Positions 16,382 through 24,674 are shown, counted from the stretch's first letter. The stretch: 37,353 nucleotides of DNA from Chitinophagaceae bacterium UBA3961 (GCA_002385265.1 DGDD01000120.1:1-37353), one strand, 5' to 3'. The notes: a model not told the origin generated them from the letters alone. A program made the numbers and translations.

Positions 16382-17788
16382 ATGGACGCAAGTTTTAATC
16401 CCGATAAGCAACATACGCTCTCAACAGCGATCAGCATTTCCGGAACCGGTTTGCATACCGGCGTGAATGTAGACATGACGCTAAAGCCCGCTAACCCCGG
16501 CTTTGGCTTTCAGTTTCAACGTATTGACTTACCCGGACAACCCATCATTAAAGCCGATTGTGACTTAGTAACTGATACCAGTCGTGGTACTACCCTCGAA
16601 GACAATGGCGCCAAAGTAAGCACCGTAGAGCACGTTTTAGCGGCCCTCGTGGGAATGGGAATCGACAACTGTTTGATTGAAGTGAACGGTCCTGAAATGC
16701 CCATTATTGATGGTAGCAGCCAGCCCTTTGTTGAAATCATTGAAGAAGCCGGAATTTTAGAACAAGATGCTGCCAAAGCTTGGTACAGCATTGACACCAA
16801 CCTTACGCATTTCGACGAATTGAAACGTGTTGAAATGACCGCGCTTCCGGCTACAGAATACAAAGTAACTACCTTAATTGATTTTAATAGCCCCGTATTG
16901 GGCACGCAGCACGCGGGTTTGAAGAGTTTGCGCGAATTTAAAGCGGAAATATCTCCTTGCCGTACGTTCTGTTTTTTGCATGAATTGGAAATGCTGTTGG
17001 CACACAACCTCATCAAGGGTGGTGATATCAACAATGCTATTGTTGTAGTGGACCGCAAGACCACGGAGGAAGAAATGGCCCGTTTGGCCAAGGCCTTCCG
17101 CAGAGAGAAAATTGAAGTGAAAAGCGAAGGTTATTTGAACAATTTAGAATTGCGTTTCCCTAATGAACCGGCACGTCACAAACTGTTGGATGTAATTGGA
17201 GATTTGGCCTTGATTGGTTACCCCATTAAGGCGCATATCATTGCGAACCGCCCGGGCCATAGCAGCAATGTGGATTTTGCCCGTAAGATCAAGCAATACA
17301 TTAAAAAGAACAAGCATACGAAAGATGTTCCGGTGTACGATCCCAATCAGCCACCGTTGTACAATCTTCAGCAAATTGAAAAGAAGTTACCGCATCGCTA
17401 TCCTTTCTTGTTGGTTGACAAGATCATCGAACTATCTGATCGTCATATAGTTGGGATCAAGAATGTAACCTTCAACGAAAACTTTTTTACGGGCCATTTT
17501 CCAGGCAATCCGGTGATGCCCGGCGTATTACAAGTTGAGGCTCTGGCACAAACAGGTGGTATTTTGGCCATGAATGCCATGCCTCCGGGGGATTATGATA
17601 CTTATTTCTTGAAAATTGACAATTGTAAATTCAAGCAAAAAGTGGTGCCGGGAGATACTTTGATGTTGAAAATGGAGTTAACAGCACCGATCAGAAGAGG
17701 CATTTGTGAGATGAGAGGCACTGTTTTTGTAGGAAATAAGGTCGCCACAGAGGCTGATTTGGTCGCTCAACTCGTAAAAAGAGGTTGA
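16382..17788 (+). CDS. lpxC-fabZ: Bifunctional LpxC deacetylase / FabZ dehydratase
   Basis: The 468-residue fusion is characteristic of Bacteroidota. Residues about 8-310 are LpxC, the zinc deacetylase that commits UDP-3-O-acyl-GlcNAc to lipid A: E83-H84 (TVEHVLAAL), H266 and D270 ([11 protein letters not shown]) and H293 (RPGHSSN) match its metal and catalytic residues. Residues about 325-468 are FabZ, the 3-hydroxyacyl-ACP dehydratase of fatty acid synthesis, with H372 in [11 protein letters not shown] and E386 in QVEALAQ. Fusing the two links membrane lipid and lipid A supply from the same hydroxyacyl-ACP pool. I chose ATG 16382 ([10 protein letters not shown]) because the frame upstream overlaps a TATCTTTG promoter element. 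lpxA follows after a 186-nt gap. Confidence 0.96.
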   Translation: MDASFNPDKQHTLSTAISISGTGLHTGVNVDMTLKPANPGFGFQFQRIDLPGQPIIKADCDLVTDTSRGTTLEDNGAKVSTVEHVLAALVGMGIDNCLIEVNGPEMPIIDGSSQPFVEIIEEAGILEQDAAKAWYSIDTNLTHFDELKRVEMTALPATEYKVTTLIDFNSPVLGTQHAGLKSLREFKAEISPCRTFCFLHELEMLLAHNLIKGGDINNAIVVVDRKTTEEEMARLAKAFRREKIEVKSEGYLNNLELRFPNEPARHKLLDVIGDLALIGYPIKAHIIANRPGHSSNVDFARKIKQYIKKNKHTKDVPVYDPNQPPLYNLQQIEKKLPHRYPFLLVDKIIELSDRHIVGIKNVTFNENFFTGHFPGNPVMPGVLQVEALAQTGGILAMNAMPPGDYDTYFLKIDNCKFKQKVVPGDTLMLKMELTAPIRRGICEMRGTVFVGNKVATEADLVAQLVKRG

Positions 17789-17826
17789 TTTTGAAGGAAA
17801 AAGGCGAAAATTGGATAAATTAAGAT

Positions 17827-17855
17827 TATTTTTGTAAGTCGGGTCTAGCCCCGAC
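17827..17855 (+). promoter_or_regulatory. Candidate lpxA promoter -7 element with hairpin at the transcript start
   Basis: TATTTTTG (17827-17834) fits TAnnTTTG. It is followed 3 nt later by GTCGGG (17838-17843) pairing with CCCGAC (17850-17855) around TCTAGC, so a transcript from here would start with a 6-bp GC stem. No -33 TTTG at 19 nt is seen. The hairpin might instead be a dispersed intergenic palindrome or end the lpxC-fabZ message, though no T-run follows. Confidence 0.35.
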
Positions 17856-17974
17856 ACCCCCTTATAATAGTTTATTTGAAAGCCAACCGCCCATCTAAAC
17901 CTAGTAAATTAGAACCCGTAATCGGCACAATACCTGATTCCGGAAAGGGGTCTATACTCAAGAATGTAAATAAC

Positions 17975-18781
17975 ATGATTCACCCGCATACGTATATTCA
18001 TCCCCAAGCCAAGTTGGCAACCAATGTAAAAATTGATCCTTTCACCGTTATTCATCAAAATGTTGAAATTGGCGAAGGAACATGGATTGGAAGTAATGTA
18101 ACCATCATGGAAGGCGCGCGCATTGGAAAGAATTGCCGCATTTTCCCCGGTGCTGTTATTGCAGCCATTCCGCAAGACTTGAAGTTTGAAGGAGAAGATA
18201 CATTAGTGGAAATTGGTGATAACACCACCATTCGTGAATTTGTAACCATTAACAGAGGAACAAAAGATAAAGGCAAGACCAGTGTTGGTAATAATTGCTT
18301 GATCATGGCATATAGCCATTTGGCGCACGACTGTATGATCGGCAATAACTGTATCATGAGTAACAACACACAAATTGCAGGTCACGTAGAAATGGGTGAT
18401 TGGGCTATTTTGGGTGGCATGTGTGCTGTGCATCAGTTTGTAAAAATTGGTCAGCATGCATTTGTAAGTGGTGGATCATTGGTGGGTAAAGACGTTCCTC
18501 CTTATATCAAAGCAGGTCGTCAACCATTGAGCTATTCAGGTGTGAACTCTGTGGGTTTGAAAAGAAGGGGATTTACCATCGATAAGATCAATCATATCTT
18601 AGAAATCTATCGTGTAATCTATAACAAGGGCATGAACACTTCTCAAGCTCTTGAGTATTTGGAGGAAGAATTCTCCGCTACCGACGAAAGAGATGAAATT
18701 GTAACCTTTATTCGTGAAAGTGGCAGAGGTATCATTAAACGCTATTCTAAAAATAGTGTGGATGAAGATATCGCTGACTAA
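17975..18781 (+). CDS. lpxA: UDP-N-acetylglucosamine acyltransferase LpxA
   Basis: LpxA transfers a 3-hydroxyacyl chain from ACP to UDP-GlcNAc, the first step of lipid A synthesis. I chose ATG 17975 (MIHPHTYIHPQA), giving 268 residues, close to the roughly 260 of the family; the frame is open 33 codons further up from a TTG, but that part looks non-coding. Hexapeptide repeats fill residues about 1-190 (left-handed beta-helix trimer). The catalytic His is H118 in YSHLAHDCMIG, with the FVTINRGT segment at 89-96 and the HQFVKIG segment at 153-159 also conserved. A helical C-terminal domain (about 195-268) follows. The last 20 nt overlap the start of the ABC ATPase gene, so the two are translationally linked. 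Confidence 0.95.
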   Translation: MIHPHTYIHPQAKLATNVKIDPFTVIHQNVEIGEGTWIGSNVTIMEGARIGKNCRIFPGAVIAAIPQDLKFEGEDTLVEIGDNTTIREFVTINRGTKDKGKTSVGNNCLIMAYSHLAHDCMIGNNCIMSNNTQIAGHVEMGDWAILGGMCAVHQFVKIGQHAFVSGGSLVGKDVPPYIKAGRQPLSYSGVNSVGLKRRGFTIDKINHILEIYRVIYNKGMNTSQALEYLEEEFSATDERDEIVTFIRESGRGIIKRYSKNSVDEDIAD

Positions 18782-19382
18782 TGCCGGAAAGCGTTTCAAC
18801 CGCGATTGGATCTTTCGCAAATTATCACAGGAATTTACTGTAGGACATTCTTATGCAATTGTTGGGCCCAATGGTTCCGGCAAAAGCACGTTGCTGCAAG
18901 CCATTGCAGGATCGCTGCAATTGAGCGAGGGTACCGTTGATTATTTTACTCATGATCAGCAAAAGATCGCCGCTGAACTGGTATTCAAACATGTTTCCCT
19001 AGCCGCCCCTTATTTAGAATTGATTGAAGAAATGACCGCCAAAGAGTTTTTGGAATTTCATGGTCAATTCAAAACCTTTCTACCCGGTAAAACAGTCGTA
19101 GGAATCTTAGAAGAAGTGGGATTGACCAAAGCTGCGGATAAGCAAATCCGTTATTTCAGCAGCGGTATGAAACAAAGAATGAAGTTAGCACAAGCAGTGT
19201 TTAGTGATACTACCCTACTCTTATTAGATGAGCCCTGCACCAATTTAGATCAAGAAGGCATTGCCTTGTACCAAAAACTGATTTCCAACTACAGCACCAA
19301 TAGAATTGTTGTTATCAGCAGCAATGATGTGCAGGAGTATGGGAATTGTGAGGAGAGGGTGGAGATATTGAAGCACAAATAA
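18762..19382 (+). CDS. ABC transporter ATP-binding protein
   Basis: The 206-residue protein is a single nucleotide-binding domain: Walker A GPNGSGKST (35-43), signature FSSGMKQR (132-139, with SSGMK in place of SGGQ), Walker B LLLLDEP (152-158) and a D-loop NLD (161-163). The usual switch His is replaced: IVVISSND has N188 where H is expected. ATG 18762 is chosen because residues from there align with the start of the ABC fold; this start lies inside the last 20 nt of lpxA. No permease gene is next to it, so the partner membrane protein must be encoded elsewhere. The small size and layout resemble CcmA-type or gliding/export ATPases; the substrate is not known. It ends at an AT-rich inverted repeat. 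Confidence 0.85.
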   Translation: MKISLTNAGKRFNRDWIFRKLSQEFTVGHSYAIVGPNGSGKSTLLQAIAGSLQLSEGTVDYFTHDQQKIAAELVFKHVSLAAPYLELIEEMTAKEFLEFHGQFKTFLPGKTVVGILEEVGLTKAADKQIRYFSSGMKQRMKLAQAVFSDTTLLLLDEPCTNLDQEGIALYQKLISNYSTNRIVVISSNDVQEYGNCEERVEILKHK

Positions 19383-19411
19383 TTATTAATTAATAAGTAA
19401 TAATTAATAAT
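19382..19411. repeat. AT-rich inverted repeat after the ABC gene
   Basis: ATTATTAATTA (19382-19392) and TAATTAATAAT (19401-19411) are perfect 11-bp inverted arms around 8 nt, starting in the stop codon. Nearly the same sequence follows the ruvB stop codon (from 36233), including the shared TAATTATTAATTAA beginning and a TAATTAATAATGA end, so this is a dispersed element rather than chance. Confidence 0.65.
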
Positions 19412-19658
19412 GAAACAGCCGAAATACAGGAGGGAGGATGGAGGAGACGAGGAGCGAGGAAATACAGAACCACGAAGGCTCAGAGGAACGAAGATTAATC
19501 TGTGAGAATCTGTTGTAATTCGTGTAATCTGTGGTCAAAAAAGCAAGAAAAAAATCTCTGCGATAGCTTTGCGAGCTTCGCGGTCTCTGCGGTGAACAAC
19601 CCTTTAATTTTTCAATCAGTTTAAGCCTGCCTCAAAGAAAAGAAGCCCTTCGACACGG

Positions 19659-19677
19659 CCCTTCGACAAGCTCAGGG
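19659..19677 (+). repeat. CCCTTCGACAAGCTCAGGG motif
   Basis: This 19-mer, with CCCT/AGGG ends and a near-palindromic centre, is one I know as a recurrent intergenic motif in many unrelated bacterial genomes. A partial copy (CCCTTCGACA) lies just before it at 19646-19655. Its function is unknown to me. Confidence 0.55.
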
Positions 19678-19819
19678 ACCACGCAAAGATGCGCAATGAA
19701 CTACGCTGCGTAATCGCTGCGTACGCTGCGACGCTGCGGTGAAAAAACTCTAAATTTTTCAACCAACTTACTCTCTACACCTAATTTCTTCAAAATCTTC
19801 TTCGACCTATAAAACAAGA

Positions 19820-19843
19820 AAGGAGTTGACATTGCAACTCCTT
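19820..19843 (-). terminator. Probable rho-independent terminator of the efflux operon
   Basis: On the minus strand AAGGAGTTG pairs with CAACTCCTT (9 bp) around CAATGT and is followed by TCTTGTTTTAT. It lies about 95 nt beyond the emrB-like stop codon, in the right orientation. The T-tract is interrupted by a G, so termination may be partial. Confidence 0.55.
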
Positions 19844-19936
19844 CCAAAAATTAAATGCATTCCCGCCTCAAATTCACACATCAACTAATTCTCACATTGA
19901 CTCCTCGTCTCCTCGCTCCTCGTATCCTCTTTCTTT

Positions 19937-21517
19937 CTAATGCACATTACTCATATCCAATTTCCCTTCCTGCTTCTTACTTCTCACCATCAATACCAAG
20001 GGCACACAAATCAAGAACACAATTCCGATATAAAAGAACACGTCCATATAACTCAATACCATCGACTGTTTGGTGATGCTATAGTCCATTAACTGGTACG
20101 CTCTTCCTAATGCAATATTAGAAGGTGCGCCCGACGCTTGCATGGCCATTTGAGTGCCTTGAACACGCGCTTGCACAACCGGATTATTCACGTCAAGATT
20201 TGACACCAAATCATTGCGGTGTACCATCTGTTGTTGCGCCATAAAAGTTGTGATGATCGCAATACCGAAGGATCCACCTAATTGTCGCATCATGCCTGTA
20301 AAAGCGGCTCCGTCACCAATCTCTCTTCCCTTCAACGTACTCAAGCTCAGTGTTGTAACCGGAATAAACAAAAGTCCCATTGCAATACCGCGCAAAATCA
20401 ACATCCAGAAGAAGGCGTCTTTTCCGGTATCGGGTGTTAAGATGCGGTACCCCCAAAAACAGAAGAAAAAGAACATCAACATCCCAATTGAAGTGAGTAG
20501 TTGTTTGTTCACTCCTGCTTGCAACATCTTCCCAATGAATGGCATCATGAAGGCTGTTGTTAAAGCGGCAGGGACCAATAGAAGGCCCGACTGCGTTGCC
20601 GTCCAACCTAATGTTGCCTGCGTATACAATGGAATAATGAACGTAGAACCATACAATCCGAATCCCATTATGAAAGACAAAATAGTACCTACCCTCAAAT
20701 TCCCATTCGACAACACTCTCAAATTCACAACAGGTTTCTTAGCCGTCCATTCTCTCCAAATAAAGAAGAAACATCCAAACACTGCTAGTACTGTAAGTAA
20801 GATAATTGTGTTGTTACTAAACCAATCGTCGTCGTGTCCTTTCTCTAAAATGTATTGCAATGAACCCACAAACAAAGCGAGCAATCCAATGCCCAACCAG
20901 TCTACTTGCGACATGGCCGTTTTCTCCGAATACTTTGGACTTCTTACAAACTGCATGGTGAGTAATGCTGCAATTACACCCAAAGGAATATTGATATAGA
21001 AAATATAAGGCCAAGAGGAATGTTCAACAATGTAACCTCCCAAAGGCGGACCAAGTGTTGGACCCACAATTACTCCCATTCCATAAATAGCTTGCGCCAT
21101 ACCCCGCTTTTCGGCAGGATAACTTTCAGTAATGATGGTTTGTGAAGTAACCAAGAGGGCACCGCCTCCAATACCTTGTAACAAGCGGAATAAAATCAAT
21201 TCAGTAATGGTAGTACTTTGACCACACAAATATGAACAGATCGTAAATAGAATAATTGAAGCCGCGAAATAATTTCGTCTTCCAAATTGCTGGCTCAACC
21301 AACTGGTCATTGGAACGATGATTACGTTACCGATGGCGTAGGCTGTAATGACCCAACCAATTTCGCTGGTGGTTGCGCCAAGGTTACCCTTCATATCGTT
21401 CAATGCCACGTTTACGATGGTGGTATCAACGATTTCCAGCAAGGCACACATGATAGCTGTGATGGTGATGATCACCCTCCTCGAGCCATATTCCACTAAT
21501 GATGCTGCGTCAACCAT
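19937..21517 (-). CDS. emrB: DHA2-family (EmrB/QacA-type) MFS multidrug efflux transporter
   Basis: The 526-residue inner-membrane protein has about 14 hydrophobic segments, as expected of the drug:H+ antiporter-2 family. The first helix carries LEIVDTTIVNVAL (motif D1), then WVITAYAIGN, the loop GRRNYF (motif A remnant) and GPTLGPPLGG (motif C of antiporters, about residues 152-161). The C-terminus is basic (RSKKQEGK). It lies last in a four-gene minus-strand unit, 19 nt after the EmrA-like adaptor gene, so it should export compounds through EmrA and the TolC-like protein. The drug range cannot be read from the sequence. A probable terminator follows at 19820-19843. Confidence 0.93.
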   Translation of the reverse strand: MVDAASLVEYGSRRVIITITAIMCALLEIVDTTIVNVALNDMKGNLGATTSEIGWVITAYAIGNVIIVPMTSWLSQQFGRRNYFAASIILFTICSYLCGQSTTITELILFRLLQGIGGGALLVTSQTIITESYPAEKRGMAQAIYGMGVIVGPTLGPPLGGYIVEHSSWPYIFYINIPLGVIAALLTMQFVRSPKYSEKTAMSQVDWLGIGLLALFVGSLQYILEKGHDDDWFSNNTIILLTVLAVFGCFFFIWREWTAKKPVVNLRVLSNGNLRVGTILSFIMGFGLYGSTFIIPLYTQATLGWTATQSGLLLVPAALTTAFMMPFIGKMLQAGVNKQLLTSIGMLMFFFFCFWGYRILTPDTGKDAFFWMLILRGIAMGLLFIPVTTLSLSTLKGREIGDGAAFTGMMRQLGGSFGIAIITTFMAQQQMVHRNDLVSNLDVNNPVVQARVQGTQMAMQASGAPSNIALGRAYQLMDYSITKQSMVLSYMDVFFYIGIVFLICVPLVLMVRSKKQEGKLDMSNVH

Positions 21518-21536
21518 ATAAAATGATTAAATAAGA

Positions 21537-22622
21537 TTAATTAAGATGTACATCTACAACCACGTTCATACCCGGACGAAGTTTCTTCACCAATGAATCG
21601 GATTTGTTGAACTCAATTTTTACAGGGATACGTTGAACTACTTTTACGAAGTTGCCACTGGCATTATCGGGAGGCAATAAGGCAAAAGTAGATCCTGTAG
21701 CAGGTGCAATTGATGAAAGTGTTGCTTCAAACTCATGATCGGGAAATACGTCTGCTTTCACTACTACTTTTTGTCCTTCAATCATTTTGTTCAATTGAGT
21801 TTCTTTGAAGTTTGCAGTAACCCAAACTTTATCGCTGTGAACAATGCTAAACAAAGATTGACCGGGCTGTACAAATTGACCGGCATGAACAGGTACTTTT
21901 GAAATCAATCCATCGTGCAATGCAGTGATAACTGTGTAAGAAAGGTTCAGTTCAGCGGCAGCAATTTCTGTTTTACGTTGTTGAATGGCTGCATTGGCCA
22001 CACCAATTTGTTGTGCGGTTGCATTGCTTTGAGCTGATACGGCACTTACTTGCTTTACCACTTGTGCTTTTTGTTGTTGCAAAATGGCTACTTGCTTTTC
22101 GGCCGATTCTTTTGCTGCCAAAGCTTGTTCGTATTGTTGCTGCGTGATGGTTTTTTCTTTGATCAAGTTTGCATAGCGATCAAAATCTTTCTGAGCTCTC
22201 CATAGGGTTACTTTTGCTGCTTCAATTTGAGCATCTACAGTTGAAATACCGGCACTGGCGGAGCTAATGGAAGCTTGTGAAGCTTTGGTAGAAGCTTCTG
22301 CAGTACCAAGATTCGCTTGAGCCGCAGTTAATGCAGCTTTTGCCTGTTCAAGGCGCACTTGATAATCGCGGTCGTCGATCACCAATAAAGTATCCCCTTT
22401 CTTTACGTATTGGTTATCGCTCACATATACTTTAGCGATGTAACCACTTACGCGTGGAATGATTGGGGTGATATCGGCGCTGATTTGTGCGTCGTCGGTT
22501 TCTTCATGTTTTTGTCCATGTAGGTATTTGGAGATACCAAACCAGCCACCACCGATAACCAGAAGGGCTAGAATGATAATAAAAACGGGGTTCTTTTTTT
22601 GGGGAGCAGTTGCTGTTTCCAT
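21537..22622 (-). CDS. emrA: EmrA/HlyD-type membrane fusion (periplasmic adaptor) protein
   Basis: The 361-residue adaptor links the inner-membrane transporter to the outer-membrane channel. It has a cytoplasmic N-terminus, one transmembrane helix (about 12-30), the biotinyl-lipoyl-like entry VSGYIAKVYVSDNQYVKKGD (58-77), a long coiled-coil hairpin rich in Ala and Gln (about 88-215), the second lipoyl half (LSYTVITALHDGLISKVPV) and a beta-barrel ending in RPGMNVVVDV. The ETDDAQI segment after the membrane helix is typical of EmrA. It lies 19 nt before emrB and 17 nt after the tolC-like gene, so the three are almost certainly one transcript. Confidence 0.93.
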   Translation of the reverse strand: METATAPQKKNPVFIIILALLVIGGGWFGISKYLHGQKHEETDDAQISADITPIIPRVSGYIAKVYVSDNQYVKKGDTLLVIDDRDYQVRLEQAKAALTAAQANLGTAEASTKASQASISSASAGISTVDAQIEAAKVTLWRAQKDFDRYANLIKEKTITQQQYEQALAAKESAEKQVAILQQQKAQVVKQVSAVSAQSNATAQQIGVANAAIQQRKTEIAAAELNLSYTVITALHDGLISKVPVHAGQFVQPGQSLFSIVHSDKVWVTANFKETQLNKMIEGQKVVVKADVFPDHEFEATLSSIAPATGSTFALLPPDNASGNFVKVVQRIPVKIEFNKSDSLVKKLRPGMNVVVDVHLN

Positions 22623-22639
22623 TGTATTCTTATTATAAA

Positions 22640-23959
22640 TTATTTATTGAATTCGGTTGAAAGTACTCCGGCAGATTGCAAGAGTTTATGATAGGCTACA
22701 AATGCATCGGCGCGAGATAAAGTAAAATTGAGTTTGGTTTGCAATTGGGCTAAATCTGCATCGAGTAGTTCAGTTGCAGTTGCCAAACTATTATCGAATT
22801 TATTCTTCACGATTCGATAGTTTTCTTTTGCTTGATCCAAGGCTTGAGCGTTCACTTCTATCTTCTTGCGATTGCTGATCAAGTTCAAATAAGACTTGTT
22901 TACTTGCAATTGAATTTGATCGTCGAATTGCGAATTGGCAAGATCGAGTTGATCTACTTGCGCCTTGGCAGATTTCAACTTGGCTTTTGATTGCCACAAA
23001 GAACTGATGGAATAACGTACACCAATTCCTGCATTCAATGCGTTGGTTACTTTCAATACGCCCGGAATATCGGCAGCAATATAACCACCGGTAAAACTCA
23101 GCGAAGGCAACATGCTTCCTTTAATAGAAGCGATGCCGAGTTCAGCGGCTTTTTTACGAAGAGCTATCTGTTCTTTTTCAGATCTGCCTTTTTGTGCTAA
23201 TGAAAGGTAATCTTCAAGCGTCCGTGCGTCGTCTTTTTTGGCTAAGCCGGTAGTATCCAACATCAATTCGGTATTGGTTGGAAGGCCGAGCAATAGATCC
23301 ATGTTTAAGTTGGCTACTTTCCAATTGTTCTCGGCGTCTAACAAAGCCAACTCAATATTAGAAGCTTGTAAACTTGCTTTCAACAAATCGTTATGCGGCA
23401 ATACGCCATTCTGTTCTAGGTTGGTAAAGTCTACCACACGCTGTTTGGCGGTTGCTAAGTTTTCTTTCAATAATACCAAAGCTGTTCTTGCTTTGAACAA
23501 ATTCGCAAATGCCTCAATAGTGTTTTGGTACAATTCTTCTTTAGTAGATACTGTATCCAAAGCGGTAGCGGCTTCCAAGAATTTCGCACTTTGAATGCCG
23601 TACTTGATGGTGCCTCCAGAATAAATGGGCACACTCAAATTTACCATTCCATATATCACATTGCTGGGCGCGGAAATACCTCCACCCGATCCACCGGAAC
23701 TGCCGGAAGATTTCATTTCAATGTTCGGCTTGTTGAGCTGTAAATAGGACCCACTTACAGAAGCACTGGGAAGCTGGCGATCTTTGGCTTCCTCGGTAGT
23801 CGCTTGCGCTGCCACCAAATTGAGTTGTTTCGATTTCAATTGTTTGCTGTTCGATACACTCAGTGAAATAGCCTCAGGAAGCGTTAAGGTTCGCTTCTCT
23901 TGTGCTTGTACAGAAAGTGCACACAACATCACAACTACGAATAAATAGTTACGCTTCAT
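22640..23959 (-). CDS. tolC: TolC-family outer-membrane efflux channel
   Basis: The 439-residue protein has a signal peptide (residues about 4-19, ending in VQAQ) and two repeated OEP halves: the first begins at LTLPEAISLSVSNSKQL (about 25-41), the second near ARTLEDYLSLAQKGRSE (about 245). Long amphipathic helices with Ala, Gln and Asn alternate with short beta strands (for example YGMVNLSVPIYSGG and IGVRYSISSLW), the pattern of the trimeric TolC tunnel and barrel. A Gly/Ser-rich loop at about residues 81-92 (SSGSSGGSGGG) is unusually repetitive. Its first 11 nt overlap the end of the TetR gene, which suggests translational coupling between regulator and pump. Confidence 0.92.
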   Translation of the reverse strand: MKRNYLFVVVMLCALSVQAQEKRTLTLPEAISLSVSNSKQLKSKQLNLVAAQATTEEAKDRQLPSASVSGSYLQLNKPNIEMKSSGSSGGSGGGISAPSNVIYGMVNLSVPIYSGGTIKYGIQSAKFLEAATALDTVSTKEELYQNTIEAFANLFKARTALVLLKENLATAKQRVVDFTNLEQNGVLPHNDLLKASLQASNIELALLDAENNWKVANLNMDLLLGLPTNTELMLDTTGLAKKDDARTLEDYLSLAQKGRSEKEQIALRKKAAELGIASIKGSMLPSLSFTGGYIAADIPGVLKVTNALNAGIGVRYSISSLWQSKAKLKSAKAQVDQLDLANSQFDDQIQLQVNKSYLNLISNRKKIEVNAQALDQAKENYRIVKNKFDNSLATATELLDADLAQLQTKLNFTLSRADAFVAYHKLLQSAGVLSTEFNK

Positions 23960-24587
23960 TTGTCAATGTTGATTTAAAAATCTCTTTTAAATGTTTATAT
24001 AATTTCTCTCTGATTACTTGCTTGAATTCTTCATCGGATAAGTGCTCCAGATTGCTAAGAGCACGGTAATAATATTGTGTGGTCACCATGTTGTTGACTG
24101 CTCCAAACATGGTGGTCATCAATAAGGGAAAATCAATTTCTTTTTTAAACCTGCCTTCTACTTGGCCTTTTGTAACCACCCGATGAATGATTTCGAGGTT
24201 TCTTTTTCGCATGCCAAGAATCAATTCCTGAACTCTACTGGTTGAGGGCACCACCTGTTCTCTTACCATAATTTTATGGAAGGGCTGTTGTTGCAAAACC
24301 TTGTCAATATAATGTTCGATCAAAGAGTAAATGATCTCAAGCGGTTCTGAGTTCGACTGATGCACCAGCACTTCCAGTTGAGTGGCCATTAGATTCGACT
24401 TGTATTCGAACATGGCTTCTAAGAGCTGATCCTTCGAACCAAAATAATAGGAAATCATGGCCAGGTTAACCTGTGCCTTTTCGGCAATGTCACGAACAGA
24501 AGTGCCATGAAAACCCTTTTCAGCAAATAGATGCTCGGCCGCATCTACGATCTGAATTTGCTTTTCATTCATTTTTCCTGTTTCCAT
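23949..24587 (-). CDS. TetR-family repressor of the efflux operon
   Basis: The 212-residue regulator has the TetR helix-turn-helix at about residues 28-51 (TSVRDIAEKAQVNLAMISYYFGSK) read here as two motifs, TSVRDIAEKA and ISYYFGSKDQLL, followed by a helical ligand-binding domain. As first gene of the efflux unit, with its coding end overlapping the tolC-like start by 11 nt, it very likely represses its own operon until the transported compound binds it. The promoter 4 nt upstream overlaps two tandem 16-bp palindromes of the form TTAAACnnnnGTTTAA, which are fitting TetR operators. ATG 24587 is chosen because of that promoter; ATG at residue 6 is the alternative. The inducer cannot be read from the sequence. 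Confidence 0.9.
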   Translation of the reverse strand: METGKMNEKQIQIVDAAEHLFAEKGFHGTSVRDIAEKAQVNLAMISYYFGSKDQLLEAMFEYKSNLMATQLEVLVHQSNSEPLEIIYSLIEHYIDKVLQQQPFHKIMVREQVVPSTSRVQELILGMRKRNLEIIHRVVTKGQVEGRFKKEIDFPLLMTTMFGAVNNMVTTQYYYRALSNLEHLSDEEFKQVIREKLYKHLKEIFKSTLTNEA

Positions 24588-24591
24588 GACC

Positions 24592-24629
24592 CAAAATTAA
24601 ACAGTCGTTTAATTTAAACAAACGTTTAA
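24592..24629 (-). promoter_or_regulatory. Efflux operon promoter with two overlapping TetR-type operators
   Basis: On the minus strand TTTG (24619-24622), a 19-nt spacer and TAATTTTG (24592-24599) match the Bacteroidota -33/-7 consensus exactly. The -7 element ends 4 nt before the tetR ATG (24587). Two palindromes, TTAAAC-AGTC-GTTTAA (24597-24612) and TTAAAC-AAAC-GTTTAA (24614-24629), centred 17 bp apart, cover the -33 element, the whole spacer and the first bases of the -7 element. A repressor bound here would block polymerase. Confidence 0.85.
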
Positions 24630-24674
24630 TTAATAGCTTAACAAAGCATTAACAAATGCGAAAAGGGCTATTTT

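Larger units (their letters stand above)
19412..19936. repeat. Gene-free stretch made of decayed intergenic repeats
   Basis: No gene is supported here. The plus strand moves through distinct repeat-like blocks: a purine block with GAGGAGACGAGGAGCGAGG (19440-19458) whose inverted copy appears at about 19900-19927; a CTGTG/AATCTGTGG block (19498-19538); CTCTGCG/GCTTTGCG/TCTGCGGTG units (19555-19594); the CCCTTCGACAAGCTCAGGG motif (19659-19677); and CGCTGCG units (19704-19740). CTGCGGTGAA followed by an AATTTTTCAA block occurs twice, at 19587-19623 and 19734-19770, about 78% identical over 37 nt. The emrB terminator lies at 19820-19843. Confidence 0.6.

Noticed and set aside
16516..17091. 191-codon minus-strand open frame
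   Set aside because: It is antisense to the catalytic LpxC domain, with no domain or promoter of its own.
20214..20999. Long plus-strand open frame (261 codons) inside the emrB-like gene
   Set aside because: It is antisense to a well-supported DHA2 transporter and its translation is Lys/Pro-rich with no recognisable domain, as expected for an antisense shadow.
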